From Bacteroidaceae bacterium (lineage in GTDB: Bacteria > Bacteroidota > Bacteroidia > Bacteroidales > Bacteroidaceae): a stretch of DNA of 53,394 nucleotides. Of the stretch, positions 26,591-35,851 are shown one piece after another. A program made the position numbers and the translations under genes. The stretch lies in NCBI GenBank assembly GCA_017416805.1, contig JAFQBB010000045.1, forward strand, positions 1-53,394, written 5' to 3'. Below the pieces are notes generated by a model, which worked only from the letters and a program-made list of their open reading frames with translations, was not told the DNA's origin and ran no database searches. Numbering within the stretch: position 1 is the first letter of the stretch; each line of letters opens with the position of its first letter.

Positions 26591-28408
26591 ATGACTATCG
26601 AAGCAAAAATCATTTCTTCCGTAACAGACGGAATAAAAAGCCTCTACGGACAAGAGGTTGCTGCTACACAGATTCAATTGCAGAAGACTAAAAAAGAGTT
26701 TGAAGGACATCTGACCCTCGTCGTATTCCCTTTCCTGAAAATGTCACGCAAAAGCCCCGAGCAAACAGCTACCGAGATAGGTGAATACCTTAAAGCCAAC
26801 TGTCCGGCTATCTCCGCTTACAATGTCATCAAAGGATTCCTCAACCTCACCATCTCTTCCGATTGTTGGATTGAATTATTGAACGACATACACACTACCG
26901 CTCAATACGGTCTTACCCAAGCCACAGAGTCTTCACCTTTGGTCATGATTGAATACTCTTCACCCAATACCAACAAACCTCTTCACTTAGGACATGTGCG
27001 CAACAATCTGTTGGGTAATGCCTTGGCCAACATTGTTGCAGCCAACGGAAACCGTGTAGTAAAGACCAACATCGTCAACGACCGTGGTATCCATATCTGC
27101 AAAAGCATGTTGGCATGGTTGAAATATGGAGAAGGAGAAACTCCTGAATCATCAGGCAAGAAGGGAGACCACCTGATTGGGGACTACTATGTAGCTTTTG
27201 ACAAACACTACAAGGCCGAAGTTAAAGAACTGATGGCCAAGTACACCGCCGAAGGCCTGAATGAAGAAGAAGCCAAGACCAAAGCAGAAGCCGAAAGCCC
27301 ATTGATGAAGGAAGCCCGTGAGATGTTGGTGAAGTGGGAAGCTGGCGACCCCGAAGTACGTGGTCTTTGGAAACGCATGAACGATTGGGTTTATGCCGGA
27401 TTTGACGAAACCTACAAGATGATGGGTGTCTCCTTCGACAAGATATACTATGAATCGGATACATATCTCGAAGGTAAGGAAAAAGTTTTGGAAGGATTGG
27501 AGAAAAAATTCTTCTATCGTAAGGATGATGGATCCGTATGGGCCGACCTTACCGGTGAGGGACTCGACCACAAGCTTCTGCTCCGTGCCGACGGCACATC
27601 CGTCTATATGACTCAGGATATAGGTACTGCCAAGCTTCGCTTTGCAGATTATCCTATCGACAAGATGATTTACGTTGTAGGAAACGAACAGAATTACCAT
27701 TTCCAAGTACTGTCCATCCTGCTCGACAAACTTGGTTTCGAATGGGGCAAGGGCCTCGTACACTTCTCTTACGGTATGGTAGAATTGCCCGAAGGCAAGA
27801 TGAAGAGTCGCGAAGGTACCGTTGTGGATGCTGACGACCTCATGGCCGAAATGATAGGTACCGCTAAGGAAACCAGCCAAGAGTTAGGCAAATTGGACGG
27901 ACTTTCCCAAGAAGAGGCTGACAATATTGCCCGTATCGTAGGACTTGGTGCCCTCAAGTATTTTATCCTCAAGGTAGATGCCCGAAAGAACATGACTTTC
28001 AACCCCAAGGAGTCCATTGACTTTAATGGCAATACAGGACCCTTCATCCAATATACTTACGCACGTATCCAGTCGGTGCTTCGCAAAGCCAAAGAGACAG
28101 GCATCACTATTCCCGCTATCCTGCCCACAGGTATCCAACTGAGCGAGAAAGAAGAGGGCCTTATCCAAATGCTTGCCGATTTCTCTGCCGTAGTAAAGGA
28201 AGCCGGCACAACCTACAGTCCTTCAGGCATTGCCAATTATTGCTATGACTTGGTAAAGGAATACAACCAATTCTATCACGATTTCAGTATCCTGCGTGAA
28301 GAAAACGAGTCTCTTAAGGTATTCCGCCTTGCCCTTTCCGAAAATGTTGCCAAGATTGTCCGTCTCGGCATGGGATTATTAGGCATTGAGGTTCCTGAAA
28401 GAATGTAA
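26591..28408 (+). CDS. argS: Arginyl-tRNA synthetase
   Basis: 605 residues. It charges tRNA-Arg. The N-terminal Add-1 domain (about 1-110) precedes the class I catalytic core with VMIEYSSPNTNKPLHLGHVR, where HLGH is the HIGH motif and SPNTNKPLH is ArgRS-specific. The KMSKS-like loop reads GKMKSREG with VVDADDLM after it, and the helical DALR anticodon domain ends GIEVPERM. It is followed by the RNase HI-like gene after a 111-bp gap of inverted words. Confidence 0.97.
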   Translation: MTIEAKIISSVTDGIKSLYGQEVAATQIQLQKTKKEFEGHLTLVVFPFLKMSRKSPEQTATEIGEYLKANCPAISAYNVIKGFLNLTISSDCWIELLNDIHTTAQYGLTQATESSPLVMIEYSSPNTNKPLHLGHVRNNLLGNALANIVAANGNRVVKTNIVNDRGIHICKSMLAWLKYGEGETPESSGKKGDHLIGDYYVAFDKHYKAEVKELMAKYTAEGLNEEEAKTKAEAESPLMKEAREMLVKWEAGDPEVRGLWKRMNDWVYAGFDETYKMMGVSFDKIYYESDTYLEGKEKVLEGLEKKFFYRKDDGSVWADLTGEGLDHKLLLRADGTSVYMTQDIGTAKLRFADYPIDKMIYVVGNEQNYHFQVLSILLDKLGFEWGKGLVHFSYGMVELPEGKMKSREGTVVDADDLMAEMIGTAKETSQELGKLDGLSQEEADNIARIVGLGALKYFILKVDARKNMTFNPKESIDFNGNTGPFIQYTYARIQSVLRKAKETGITIPAILPTGIQLSEKEEGLIQMLADFSAVVKEAGTTYSPSGIANYCYDLVKEYNQFYHDFSILREENESLKVFRLALSENVAKIVRLGMGLLGIEVPERM

Positions 28409-28410
28409 AT

Positions 28411-28510
28411 AATGTGCCAATGTGCTAATGTAGAATATGTTTACACACTTACTACACACCAGCATATGTCCACATTAACACATTGGCACATTGAACACAT
28501 TAGCACATTG
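28411..28510. repeat. Inverted word cluster between argS and the RNase HI-like gene
   Basis: AATGTGCCAATGTGCTAATG on the left (from 28411) and CACATTAACACATTGGCACATTG-type words on the right (28471-28510) are inverted copies built from the word CACATT with A/G spacers. The transcript could form a long imperfect hairpin just before the next start codon. Confidence 0.65.
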
Positions 28511-28519
28511 ACAAACCAC

Positions 28520-29191
28520 ATGACCAAAAACAAATTCTACGTCGTTTGGCACGGAGTCACTCCAGGCATCTATACATCATGGACAGAGTGTAAAGCACAA
28601 GTCAATGGGTGCGAAGGAGCTATCTACAAAGGATTCCCCACACGCGAAGAAGCAGAGGAGGCCTACAACTCTTCACCTTATATATATATCGCGCGCGCGA
28701 AGAAAGAGGCATATGGCCAGAATGACAAGTTGCAGATGACCAACCCACCCACTAACCGTACAGACACCGCACTCCCCCTCCCTTTGGAAGTTCATGCAGA
28801 AGCATTGGCCGTAGATGCAGCTTGTAGTGGTAATCCTGGCCCTATGGAATATCGGGGTGTATATCTACGCACCGGACAAGTCATCTTTCATTTTGGCCCC
28901 ATGCATGGCACCAACAATATCGGAGAGTTTCTGGCCATAGTCCATGCCTTGGCTCTGCTGAAACAAAAAGGTCTTGACATGCCCATCTATTCCGATAGCC
29001 GCAATGCCATCTTGTGGGTCAAGCAGAAAAAGTGCAAAACAAAATTAGAGCGCAATGCACGTACCGAGGAACTTTACCAACTCATAGAACGTGCCGAAAA
29101 ATGGTTGAAAGAAAACAGCTATACCACACCCATTCTCAAGTGGGAAACCACCCGTTGGGGTGAAGTACCTGCGGATTTTGGAAGGAAATAG
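28520..29191 (+). CDS. RNase HI family protein with N-terminal viroplasmin-like domain
   Basis: 223 residues from the ATG at 28520. An earlier in-frame ATG at 28412 would translate the CACATT repeat into low-complexity His/Thr sequence, so I reject it. Residues 1-55 (KFYVVWHGVTPGIYTSWTEC ... GFPTREEAEEAY) are the RNA:DNA-hybrid-binding viroplasmin-type domain found on eukaryotic and some bacterial RNases H1. After a Pro/Thr-rich linker, the RNase H domain shows acidic sites in AVDAACSGNPGP, NNIGEFLAI, PIYSDSRNA and VPADFGRK. It would cut RNA in RNA-DNA hybrids, partly overlapping in role with rnhB at 5092. Confidence 0.9.
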   Translation: MTKNKFYVVWHGVTPGIYTSWTECKAQVNGCEGAIYKGFPTREEAEEAYNSSPYIYIARAKKEAYGQNDKLQMTNPPTNRTDTALPLPLEVHAEALAVDAACSGNPGPMEYRGVYLRTGQVIFHFGPMHGTNNIGEFLAIVHALALLKQKGLDMPIYSDSRNAILWVKQKKCKTKLERNARTEELYQLIERAEKWLKENSYTTPILKWETTRWGEVPADFGRK

Positions 29192-29272
29192 ACAAAATCA
29201 TCCTAACATCCTCAACCATACAGAGCACCACGTTATTCATTATAAAATCAGCATATTACCAGATTATCAATT

Positions 29273-30121
29273 ATGTCTATAGCGTCACATTGGCAACGTT
29301 TCAAAGAAAACGAGGCCTTAAAAAAGAAACTTTATGATATTATTTTTGAAAGCGACACTTTTTGGGGAAAGACTTTCGATATTGTCCTTATCGCATGTAT
29401 AACCCTCAGTATCCTTATCACCATTTTTGACAGTTTGGTTACAATTCCTTGGCTACAATCCACATTGGTTGTATTAGAATACCTCTTCACCGTATTCTTC
29501 ACATTGGAATATCTGACTCGTCTCTATTGCTCACCCGCCCCCAAAGCCTATGCCAAAAGTTTTTTCGGCATTGTGGATTTACTGAGCATCTTGCCAATGT
29601 ACTTAGGCATCTTTTTCAGCAATGCCCGTTTTGCAATCGTACTACGCTCGTTTCGCCTTATCAGGGTGTTCCGAATCTTCAAATTATTCAATTTCTTGGC
29701 CGAAGGGAACATGTTGCTTCGTTCTTTGAAACAAAGTGCAAATAAAATATTAGTCTATTTCCTGTTTGTTGTCATTCTTGTTGTCAGTTTAGGCACTCTC
29801 ATGTTTATGGTTGAAAGCGGACAACCCGACACACAATTCACAGACATTCCCACCAGCATCTATTGGGCCATCGTCACGATGACCACCGTAGGCTATGGAG
29901 ATATCACACCCGTTACTGCTATCGGCCGTTTTCTTTCAGCACTTGTCATGTTATTAGGATACACTATATTGGCCGTACCCACAGGTATTGTCAGTGCAAG
30001 TATGATAAAGGAATCCCGCCGACATGACCATCGCAGCTGCCCAAACTGCCAACGTATGGGACACGAAGAAAATGCCCGTTATTGCAAACACTGCGGAGCC
30101 GAACTGGAAGAAGAGGTATAA
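29273..30121 (+). CDS. Voltage-gated-type potassium channel with C-terminal zinc ribbon
   Basis: 282 residues. Six membrane segments at about 25-245. S4 carries regularly spaced arginines (VLRSFRLIRVFRIFKLFNF), and the selectivity filter is TVGYGD (205-210) after the pore helix, so it is a K+-selective voltage-sensor channel by motif. After the last helix, a short cytoplasmic tail ends in a four-Cys zinc ribbon, CPNC (C256, C259) and CKHC (C271, C274). Many bacterial channels of this kind lack such a ribbon; it may stabilise the tetramer or sense metal or redox state (inference). It follows the RNase HI-like gene by 81 bp and may share its transcript. Confidence 0.9.
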   Translation: MSIASHWQRFKENEALKKKLYDIIFESDTFWGKTFDIVLIACITLSILITIFDSLVTIPWLQSTLVVLEYLFTVFFTLEYLTRLYCSPAPKAYAKSFFGIVDLLSILPMYLGIFFSNARFAIVLRSFRLIRVFRIFKLFNFLAEGNMLLRSLKQSANKILVYFLFVVILVVSLGTLMFMVESGQPDTQFTDIPTSIYWAIVTMTTVGYGDITPVTAIGRFLSALVMLLGYTILAVPTGIVSASMIKESRRHDHRSCPNCQRMGHEENARYCKHCGAELEEEV

Positions 30122-30215
30122 CCGCCACTTGCCATTATACATAAGAACCCCAACAAGGAGATTTTGCTTTATAAAGGATGAAATATGTTACAAAACATAA
30201 AAAACTCAAGAAACA

Positions 30216-30247
30216 TTTGGCTATATCAAAATAATAGCGTACATTTG
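30216..30247 (+). promoter_or_regulatory. Promoter for initiator tRNA-Met
   Basis: TTTG at 30216-30219, 20 bp, TACATTTG at 30240-30247. The text around it (ATATCAAAATAAT, TTTGCACCGCATTT) matches the tRNA-Asn promoter. Confidence 0.7.
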
Positions 30248-30269
30248 CACCGCATTTGAGAGATAACAT

Positions 30270-30342
<73 letters not shown>

Positions 30343-30355
30343 CAAGTTAAGGAAG

Positions 30356-30387
30356 AAGGAACGTCGGGTTGACGTTCCTTTTTTTTA
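30356..30387 (+). terminator. Rho-independent terminator of tRNA-fMet
   Basis: Stem GGAACGTC/GACGTTCC, loop GGGTT, then eight Ts. Confidence 0.88.
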
Positions 30388-30440
30388 TTCATAAGCAAAA
30401 CTTTATTAAGGTTTTATAGGCTTTTCTCAATAAAAAGCAG

Positions 30441-30448
30441 TACTTTTG
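30441..30448 (+). promoter_or_regulatory. -7 box for purB
   Basis: TACTTTTG, 28 bp before the start; a TTTT at 30422 is the only -33-like text. Confidence 0.45.
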
Positions 30449-30476
30449 CAGCCTGATAATTATCATTATATATTTT

Positions 30477-31823
30477 ATGGAGCTCGACATTCTTACGGCC
30501 ATATCACCTATTGATGGCCGCTACAGAGGGAAGGCGGGAGCCTTGGCCTCTTATTTTTCTGAGTTTGCACTGATAAAATACAGAGTGCAGGTAGAAATTG
30601 AATATTTCATTACTTTGTGTGAATTACCCTTACCACAGTTAAAAGGATTTGATTCCAATCTCTTCAAAGCATTGCGTGATATTTATCGCAACTTTTCAGA
30701 AACAGACGCCACACGTATCAAAGAGATTGAAAGCGTGACAAACCACGATGTAAAAGCTGTGGAATATTTCATCAAAGAGCAGTTCGACAAATTGGGTGGT
30801 TTAGAGGCTTACAAGGAATTTATCCATTTCGGTCTTACTTCGCAAGACATAAACAACACATCAGTACCCCTTTCCATCAAAGAGGCATTGGACAATGTCT
30901 ATTATCCATTGGTGACAGAATTGATTGACCAATTGAGAAGTTATGCTGAAGAATGGCAAAACATACCAATGTTAGCAAAAACCCATGGACAACCGGCATC
31001 ACCCACCCGCTTAGGGAAAGAGATAATGGTATTTGTTTATCGTCTGGAGAAACAACTTGCCGTATTGAAAGCATGTCCGATTACAGCCAAATTTGGAGGT
31101 GCCACAGGCAACTATAATGCCCACAACGTAGCCTATCCCCAATACGATTGGAAAGCATTTGGAAACAGTTTCGTTGCAGAAAAATTAGGATTGGAACGCG
31201 AGGAATACACTACCCAAATCTCCAACTACGACAATTTGGGCGCCATTTTTGATACAATGAAGCGCATCAACACCATCATGATAGACATGAATCGTGACTT
31301 CTGGCAATATATCTCTATGGAGTATTTCAAGCAAAAAATCAAAGCCGGCGAAGTTGGTTCAAGTGCCATGCCTCATAAAGTGAACCCCATTGATTTCGAG
31401 AACTCCGAAGGAAATTTAGGTGTAGCCAATGCTATTCTCGAGCACTTGTCTTCCAAGTTGCCCATATCACGTCTGCAACGAGACTTGACAGATTCTACCG
31501 TATTGCGCAACGTAGGTGTCCCATTTGGTCACATCGTAATTGCAATACAAAGCACATTAAAAGGACTACGCAAATTGTTGCTGAACGAGTCGGCCATCTA
31601 TCACGATTTGGACAACTGTTGGAGTGTGGTAGCCGAAGCCATCCAAACTATACTGCGCCGCGAAGCCTACCCCCATCCTTACGAAGCGTTAAAAGCGTTG
31701 ACTCGCACCAACCAGGCCATCACAGAAGAGTCAATAAAAACATTCATTGAAGAACTAAATGTCTGCGAAGACGTTAAAAAGGAGTTAAGAGCAATCACAC
31801 CACGCACATATACAGGTGTGTAA
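30477..31823 (+). CDS. purB: Adenylosuccinate lyase
   Basis: 448 residues. It catalyses two steps of purine synthesis, cleaving SAICAR and adenylosuccinate with release of fumarate. The signature GSSAMPHKVNPIDFEN is present, with the conserved LTSQDINNTS and KTHGQPASPTRLGKE; SPIDGRYRGK near the N-terminus is typical of the long form. It has its own -7 box and is followed 62 bp later by the pseudouridine synthase, with only a short GCCCGAGAGGGC hairpin between. Confidence 0.96.
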   Translation: MELDILTAISPIDGRYRGKAGALASYFSEFALIKYRVQVEIEYFITLCELPLPQLKGFDSNLFKALRDIYRNFSETDATRIKEIESVTNHDVKAVEYFIKEQFDKLGGLEAYKEFIHFGLTSQDINNTSVPLSIKEALDNVYYPLVTELIDQLRSYAEEWQNIPMLAKTHGQPASPTRLGKEIMVFVYRLEKQLAVLKACPITAKFGGATGNYNAHNVAYPQYDWKAFGNSFVAEKLGLEREEYTTQISNYDNLGAIFDTMKRINTIMIDMNRDFWQYISMEYFKQKIKAGEVGSSAMPHKVNPIDFENSEGNLGVANAILEHLSSKLPISRLQRDLTDSTVLRNVGVPFGHIVIAIQSTLKGLRKLLLNESAIYHDLDNCWSVVAEAIQTILRREAYPHPYEALKALTRTNQAITEESIKTFIEELNVCEDVKKELRAITPRTYTGV

Positions 31824-31885
31824 TTTCTCTTTTGAGAAAATAAAAAAAAAGCCCGAGAGGGCATAATCTAATTGTATTAAAAGTT

Positions 31886-33226
31886 ATGATGACAGAAAAT
31901 GAAAAATGGCGTAACAGCTCTGATGAGAATCAGGAAGGCGCAAATGGCTATAACAGGAATTATAGCCGTGAAAACAGATTTGACAGCTATAACAGCTACA
32001 ACCGTGAAGAAGGCAACGGACGCCCCTACCGCTCAAGTTACAACAGGAACCGGATGGATAATCAAGGATATAACCCCGAACGTCCACAACGCCCTCGGTT
32101 CAATCGCAATACAGCAGTAGAGGGACAACAACGCCCACGATTCACCCGTGTAAACGGTAATACAGAAGGAGGTTTTTCTTCTCGTTACCCACGTCCACAA
32201 CGCCAATATAATAACGAGGGAGGCGAACCACGCCCCTACCGTTCATCCTACAATCACAATTTTACGGAAAATAGCCGTCCACGTTTCAGCAACAACAGCT
32301 ACAACACTGGAGGCGAAGAACGCCCTTGGCGCAATACCTCAGCCGGAGGATATGAATCAAACCGTTCACCACGCAAACCTGGTGGATACAAGAATAATGG
32401 TGGACGCCCTCAAGGTGGTATGAAACGACGTACAGCCGGTTATAACCCCAATGCCAAATATAGCCGCAAGAAACAGATTGAATACAAAGAGATCTTGGCC
32501 GACCCGAACGCACCTATCCGCTTGAACAAATATTTGGCCAATGCAGGAATCTGTTCTCGCCGCGAAGCTGACGAGTTCATCACGGCTGGTGTTGTCTCTG
32601 TCAATGGTGAAATTGTAACAGAATTGGGAACTAAAGTGCTTCGTACAGATGTCATCAAATTCCATGACCAACAAATCAATGCAGAACGTAAGGTCTATAT
32701 CCTACTGAATAAGCCCAAGGATTGTGTTACCACAACCGATGATCCCCAAGAGCGTAAAACAGTCATGGAACTCGTCAAAGGCGCATGTGCTGAACGCATC
32801 TATCCGGTTGGCCGATTGGACCGCAACACCACAGGCGTATTGCTCCTCACCAATGATGGCGATTTAGCTTCCAAATTGACGCACCCAAAATTCCTGAAAA
32901 GAAAAATCTACCATGTTTTCTGCGATAAGAATGTAACCAAAGCCGACCTCGACCAAATTGCAGCAGGTATCACTTTGGAAGATGGCGAAATTCATGCCGA
33001 TGCCATCAGTTATGCCCACGAAACGGACAAGAAGCAAGTAGGTATTGAAATTCATTCAGGCAAAAACCGTATCGTACGTCGTATTTTCGAATCTTTAGGC
33101 TACAAAGTGACCAAACTCGACCGCGTATCGTTTGCCGGACTTACCAAGAAAGGTGTCCGCCGTGGCGATTGGCGTTTCCTCACCGAAGCCGAAGTGAATA
33201 TGTTACGCATGGGAGCATTTGCATAA
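31886..33226 (+). CDS. RsuA/RluB-family pseudouridine synthase with long disordered N-terminus
   Basis: 446 residues. Residues 1 to about 195 are low complexity, rich in Asn, Arg, Tyr, Gly and Ser, with recurring [12 protein letters not shown] and NRN motifs. An S4 RNA-binding domain starts near 208 ([21 protein letters not shown]), followed by the synthase domain with catalytic D312 in [15 protein letters not shown] and a terminal [14 protein letters not shown] motif. The family makes single pseudouridines in rRNA, RluB in 23S and RsuA in 16S. The basic disordered head is common in Bacteroidetes homologues and may help RNA binding or condensation (inference). The start is either of two adjacent ATGs. 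AsnRS follows after 31 bp. Confidence 0.9.
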   Translation: MMTENEKWRNSSDENQEGANGYNRNYSRENRFDSYNSYNREEGNGRPYRSSYNRNRMDNQGYNPERPQRPRFNRNTAVEGQQRPRFTRVNGNTEGGFSSRYPRPQRQYNNEGGEPRPYRSSYNHNFTENSRPRFSNNSYNTGGEERPWRNTSAGGYESNRSPRKPGGYKNNGGRPQGGMKRRTAGYNPNAKYSRKKQIEYKEILADPNAPIRLNKYLANAGICSRREADEFITAGVVSVNGEIVTELGTKVLRTDVIKFHDQQINAERKVYILLNKPKDCVTTTDDPQERKTVMELVKGACAERIYPVGRLDRNTTGVLLLTNDGDLASKLTHPKFLKRKIYHVFCDKNVTKADLDQIAAGITLEDGEIHADAISYAHETDKKQVGIEIHSGKNRIVRRIFESLGYKVTKLDRVSFAGLTKKGVRRGDWRFLTEAEVNMLRMGAFA

Positions 33227-33257
33227 AAGTAAAGAACAACAAGAGAGAAATAACAAG

Positions 33258-34661
33258 ATGGAAAAGATTAGTAGAACAAAGATAGTTGACCTGCTGAAGC
33301 GTACAGACTTCGGTTCTATGGTCAACGTGAAAGGTTGGGTACGTACCCGTCGCGGAAGCAAGCAAGTGAATTTCATTGCGCTTAATGACGGTTCCACTAT
33401 CAACAACGTACAGATTGTAGTCGATGTTGCCAACTTTGACGAGGAGATGCTGAAACAGATCACTACTGGTGCCTGTTTGAGTGTTAACGGTGAATTGGTA
33501 GAATCTGTCGGTTCCGGTCAGGCCGCAGAGATTCAGGCACGCGAAATTGAAGTATTGGGAACTTGCGACAACACTTATCCACTCCAGAAGAAGGGACACT
33601 CTATGGAGTTCCTGCGTGAGATAGCCCACTTGCGTCCACGTACCAATACCTTCGGAGCTGTTTACCGCATCCGCCACAACATGGCCATGGCTATCCACAA
33701 CTTCTTTCACCAAAAGGGTTTTTTCTACTTCAATGCCCCTATCATCACAGCTTCTGACTGCGAAGGTGCCGGACAAATGTTCCAGGTTACCACAATGAAC
33801 CTTTACGATTTGAAGAAGGACGAGAACGGTTCCATCATCTATGATGACGACTTTTTTGGCAAGCAAGCCAGTCTTACCGTATCTGGCCAATTGGAAGGAG
33901 AGTTAGCAGCTACAGCCATGGGAGCCATTTATACTTTCGGCCCCACATTCCGCGCCGAGAACTCCAATACCCCACGCCACTTGGCAGAGTTCTGGATGGT
34001 TGAGCCGGAAGTAGCTTTTGCCGATTTGAAAGAACTGATGGATTTGGAAGAAGAATTTATCAAGTTCTGTGTCAATTGGGCACTTGAGAACTGCCAGGAC
34101 GACTTAGCCTTCCTCAACAAGATGGTCGACAAAGGTCTCATCGAACGTTTGCAAAGTGTAGTAAAAGCTGACTTTGTCCGTTTGCCCTATACCGAGGGTA
34201 TTAAGATTCTGGAAGAAGCTATTGCAAAAGGACACAAATTCGAATTCCCCGTTTATTGGGGATGCGACCTCGCCAGCGAGCACGAGCGTTTCCTCGTAGA
34301 AGAATATTTCCAGAAACCTGTCATCATGACCGATTATCCCAAGGAAATCAAAGCTTTCTACATGAAACAGAACGAAGACGGAAAGACAGTACAAGGTACC
34401 GATGTTCTTTTCCCTCAAATTGGCGAAATCATTGGTGGCAGTGTGCGCGAAGAGAGTTACGACAAACTCATGACCCGCATCCAGGAGTTGAACATTCCTA
34501 TGAAAGACATGTGGTGGTATCTTGACACCCGCAAATACGGCACATGTCCTCATGCAGGTTTCGGCCTCGGTTTCGAGCGTCTGCTCCTGTTCGTTACGGG
34601 TATGACAAACATCCGAGATGTAATACCTTTCCCACGTACACCACGTAACGCGGAATTCTAA
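33258..34661 (+). CDS. asnS: Asparaginyl-tRNA synthetase
   Basis: 467 residues from the ATG at 33258; an earlier in-frame ATG at 33219 overlaps the previous gene and adds non-conserved residues. The OB-fold anticodon domain ([21 protein letters not shown]) is followed by the class II core. Motif 2 reads [21 protein letters not shown] and motif 3 [15 protein letters not shown]. The [12 protein letters not shown] text is typical of AsnRS rather than AspRS. With two tRNA-Asn genes in the window, the direct route for Asn-tRNA formation exists. It probably shares a transcript with the pseudouridine synthase. Confidence 0.95.
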   Translation: MEKISRTKIVDLLKRTDFGSMVNVKGWVRTRRGSKQVNFIALNDGSTINNVQIVVDVANFDEEMLKQITTGACLSVNGELVESVGSGQAAEIQAREIEVLGTCDNTYPLQKKGHSMEFLREIAHLRPRTNTFGAVYRIRHNMAMAIHNFFHQKGFFYFNAPIITASDCEGAGQMFQVTTMNLYDLKKDENGSIIYDDDFFGKQASLTVSGQLEGELAATAMGAIYTFGPTFRAENSNTPRHLAEFWMVEPEVAFADLKELMDLEEEFIKFCVNWALENCQDDLAFLNKMVDKGLIERLQSVVKADFVRLPYTEGIKILEEAIAKGHKFEFPVYWGCDLASEHERFLVEEYFQKPVIMTDYPKEIKAFYMKQNEDGKTVQGTDVLFPQIGEIIGGSVREESYDKLMTRIQELNIPMKDMWWYLDTRKYGTCPHAGFGLGFERLLLFVTGMTNIRDVIPFPRTPRNAEF

Positions 34662-34710
34662 GAATAAAAAATTCTTTGCCACGAAAATGGGCATAGAAGT
34701 TCTACAAGAT

Positions 34711-34720
34711 GGGGGGGGGG
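34711..34720. repeat. Homopolymer run of ten G
   Basis: Ten consecutive G residues, 50 bp downstream of the asnS stop. Runs of this length are prone to slipped-strand length change; here it is noncoding. Confidence 0.85.
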
Positions 34721-34745
34721 CGTCAAAATGCCTTCCTTTTCATTC

Positions 34746-34880
34746 TTTAGACGCGGATACGCGGATTTTTCATTCTGCTCAAGGGAACTTCGCAGATAAA
34801 TTATAACCTATCGGGTATAATAATCAAGAAAAATCCACGTATCCGCGTCATCTGCTTCTAAAAAGTTTATTATGACACAC
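34746..34880. repeat. Dispersed palindromic element, copy 1
   Basis: Arms TTTAGACGCGGATACGCGGA and a CCACGTATCCGCGTC-type counterpart enclose a centre with TTATAACCTATCGGGTATAA. An inverted copy with the same centre and flanks lies at 52722-52820, and a partial copy at 52940-52975. The shared block is about 100 bp. Confidence 0.75.
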
Positions 34881-34997
34881 CTCTTTTTTTATTATCGGAT
34901 ACCGTTATTCTTGGCGGATACCACTATTTTCTCCTTAGTCCAATCAGAAACAAGTCCGCAAGAATTACAAATCGAACTAAAATAAATCATAAAAAAG

Positions 34998-35028
34998 TTT
35001 GGTATTTCAACCTTTTTTAATATTTTTG
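34998..35028 (+). promoter_or_regulatory. Promoter for the small secreted protein
   Basis: TTTG at 34998-35001, 19 bp, TATTTTTG at 35021-35028, 37 bp before the ATG. Confidence 0.65.
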
Positions 35029-35064
35029 TGGTGTCAAGATTGACAAACCTAAAACTATATCATT

Positions 35065-35553
35065 ATGAAACGTAGTTATTTTATCATGTTAGTTGCCGCA
35101 TTGCTCAGCATGTCAGCAACTGTGACTTGGGGACAGAAGAAAGGACGCGCAGCGGACTTGGAAGGTATCTGGCAAATGTGTTTCTACGCGTCTGATGCCA
35201 AAGGGACACCAGGAACCCTCCGCGCAGGAAACACGTTCAAGATTCTGACGGAAGACGGTCACATCACAAATTTCACAACCATTCCCGGACGTGGTGCTAT
35301 CATTACAGGTATAGGAACATACAAGATATCCAAAGGGGTACTCCGCGAAAGTATGAAGAAAAACATCCACCTTCCGATGCTTGACGGACATAGCAACGAC
35401 TTGTACTTTACTTTGAGTGAAGATGGGAATATAATGTCTGTGAAATATTTTATTAAAGAAGACACACAAGGACATGTCATTGATGCCTGGTACTACGAAA
35501 CTTGGCGTCGGGTAGAAATGCCTGCAGAATACCCAATAGACTTGGTTCGGTAA
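35065..35553 (+). CDS. Small secreted protein, lipocalin-like (DUF4488-like)
   Basis: 162 residues. Signal peptide to about residue 23 (TVTWGQ). The mature part starts LEGIWQMCFYA and continues in beta strands (AGNTFKILTEDG, AIITGIGTYKISKG, DLYFTLSEDGNIMSVKYF) ending YYETWRRVE, the lipocalin-like pattern I associate with DUF4488 proteins of Bacteroidetes. Function is unknown; such folds bind small hydrophobic ligands in other families. It has a consensus promoter and stands alone, converging with GH127 across array D. Confidence 0.75.
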   Translation: MKRSYFIMLVAALLSMSATVTWGQKKGRAADLEGIWQMCFYASDAKGTPGTLRAGNTFKILTEDGHITNFTTIPGRGAIITGIGTYKISKGVLRESMKKNIHLPMLDGHSNDLYFTLSEDGNIMSVKYFIKEDTQGHVIDAWYYETWRRVEMPAEYPIDLVR

Positions 35554-35639
35554 CACCAAGTAGTTCTAATTGTATTATACCTGCATAAGCGGCTATTCTT
35601 ATATTTTGCTGAACACATTTTGTGCTTTTCGGCAATTAT

Positions 35640-35722
35640 AGGTTCATCGGCAAAGTAACTTAAGAGAAATGGGCAAGTATCTTAAGTTACTTTGCCTTTT
35701 ATCTTAAAATACTTTTTTGAGG
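35640..35722. repeat. Array D: 22-bp periodic units
   Basis: Units start at 35640, 35662, 35684 and 35706, exactly 22 bp apart. Each full unit has GGC, GGGC or TGCC near position 10 and ends AACTT or ATCTT, so junctions read ACTTAAG or TCTTAAG. The left flank and first unit align with array A (shared TTATA(A/G)GTTCAT(T/C)GGCAAA), and TTCTTCTGCAATTTTGTTG at 35753 matches the outer arm of A. It lies between converging genes. Confidence 0.78.
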
Positions 35723-35851
35723 AGGGGATTGCCTTCTTCTGTTTTCAGTGGTTCTTCTGCAATTTTGTTGTCTCAATACGAATAGTATGCAAACAGCAAA
35801 CAATCTCCATTGACTACTTCCTACCTGATTGATAAAATAAAAGCCACTCAC

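Larger units (their letters stand above)
34662..34997. other. Intergenic region with G10 tract and palindromic element
   Basis: No gene. It contains the poly-G run at 34711-34720 and the element at 34746-34880; the remaining AT-rich sequence leads to the promoter at 34998. Confidence 0.6.

Noticed and set aside
28412-28519. N-terminal extension of the RNase HI-like protein
   Set aside because: It would translate the CACATT word repeat; the conserved domain begins at the ATG at 28520.
28679-28700. Alternating TA then CG run, possible Z-DNA
   Set aside because: It lies in the coding linker of the RNase HI-like protein and encodes an ordinary Tyr-Ile and Ala-Arg stretch; no supporting structure.
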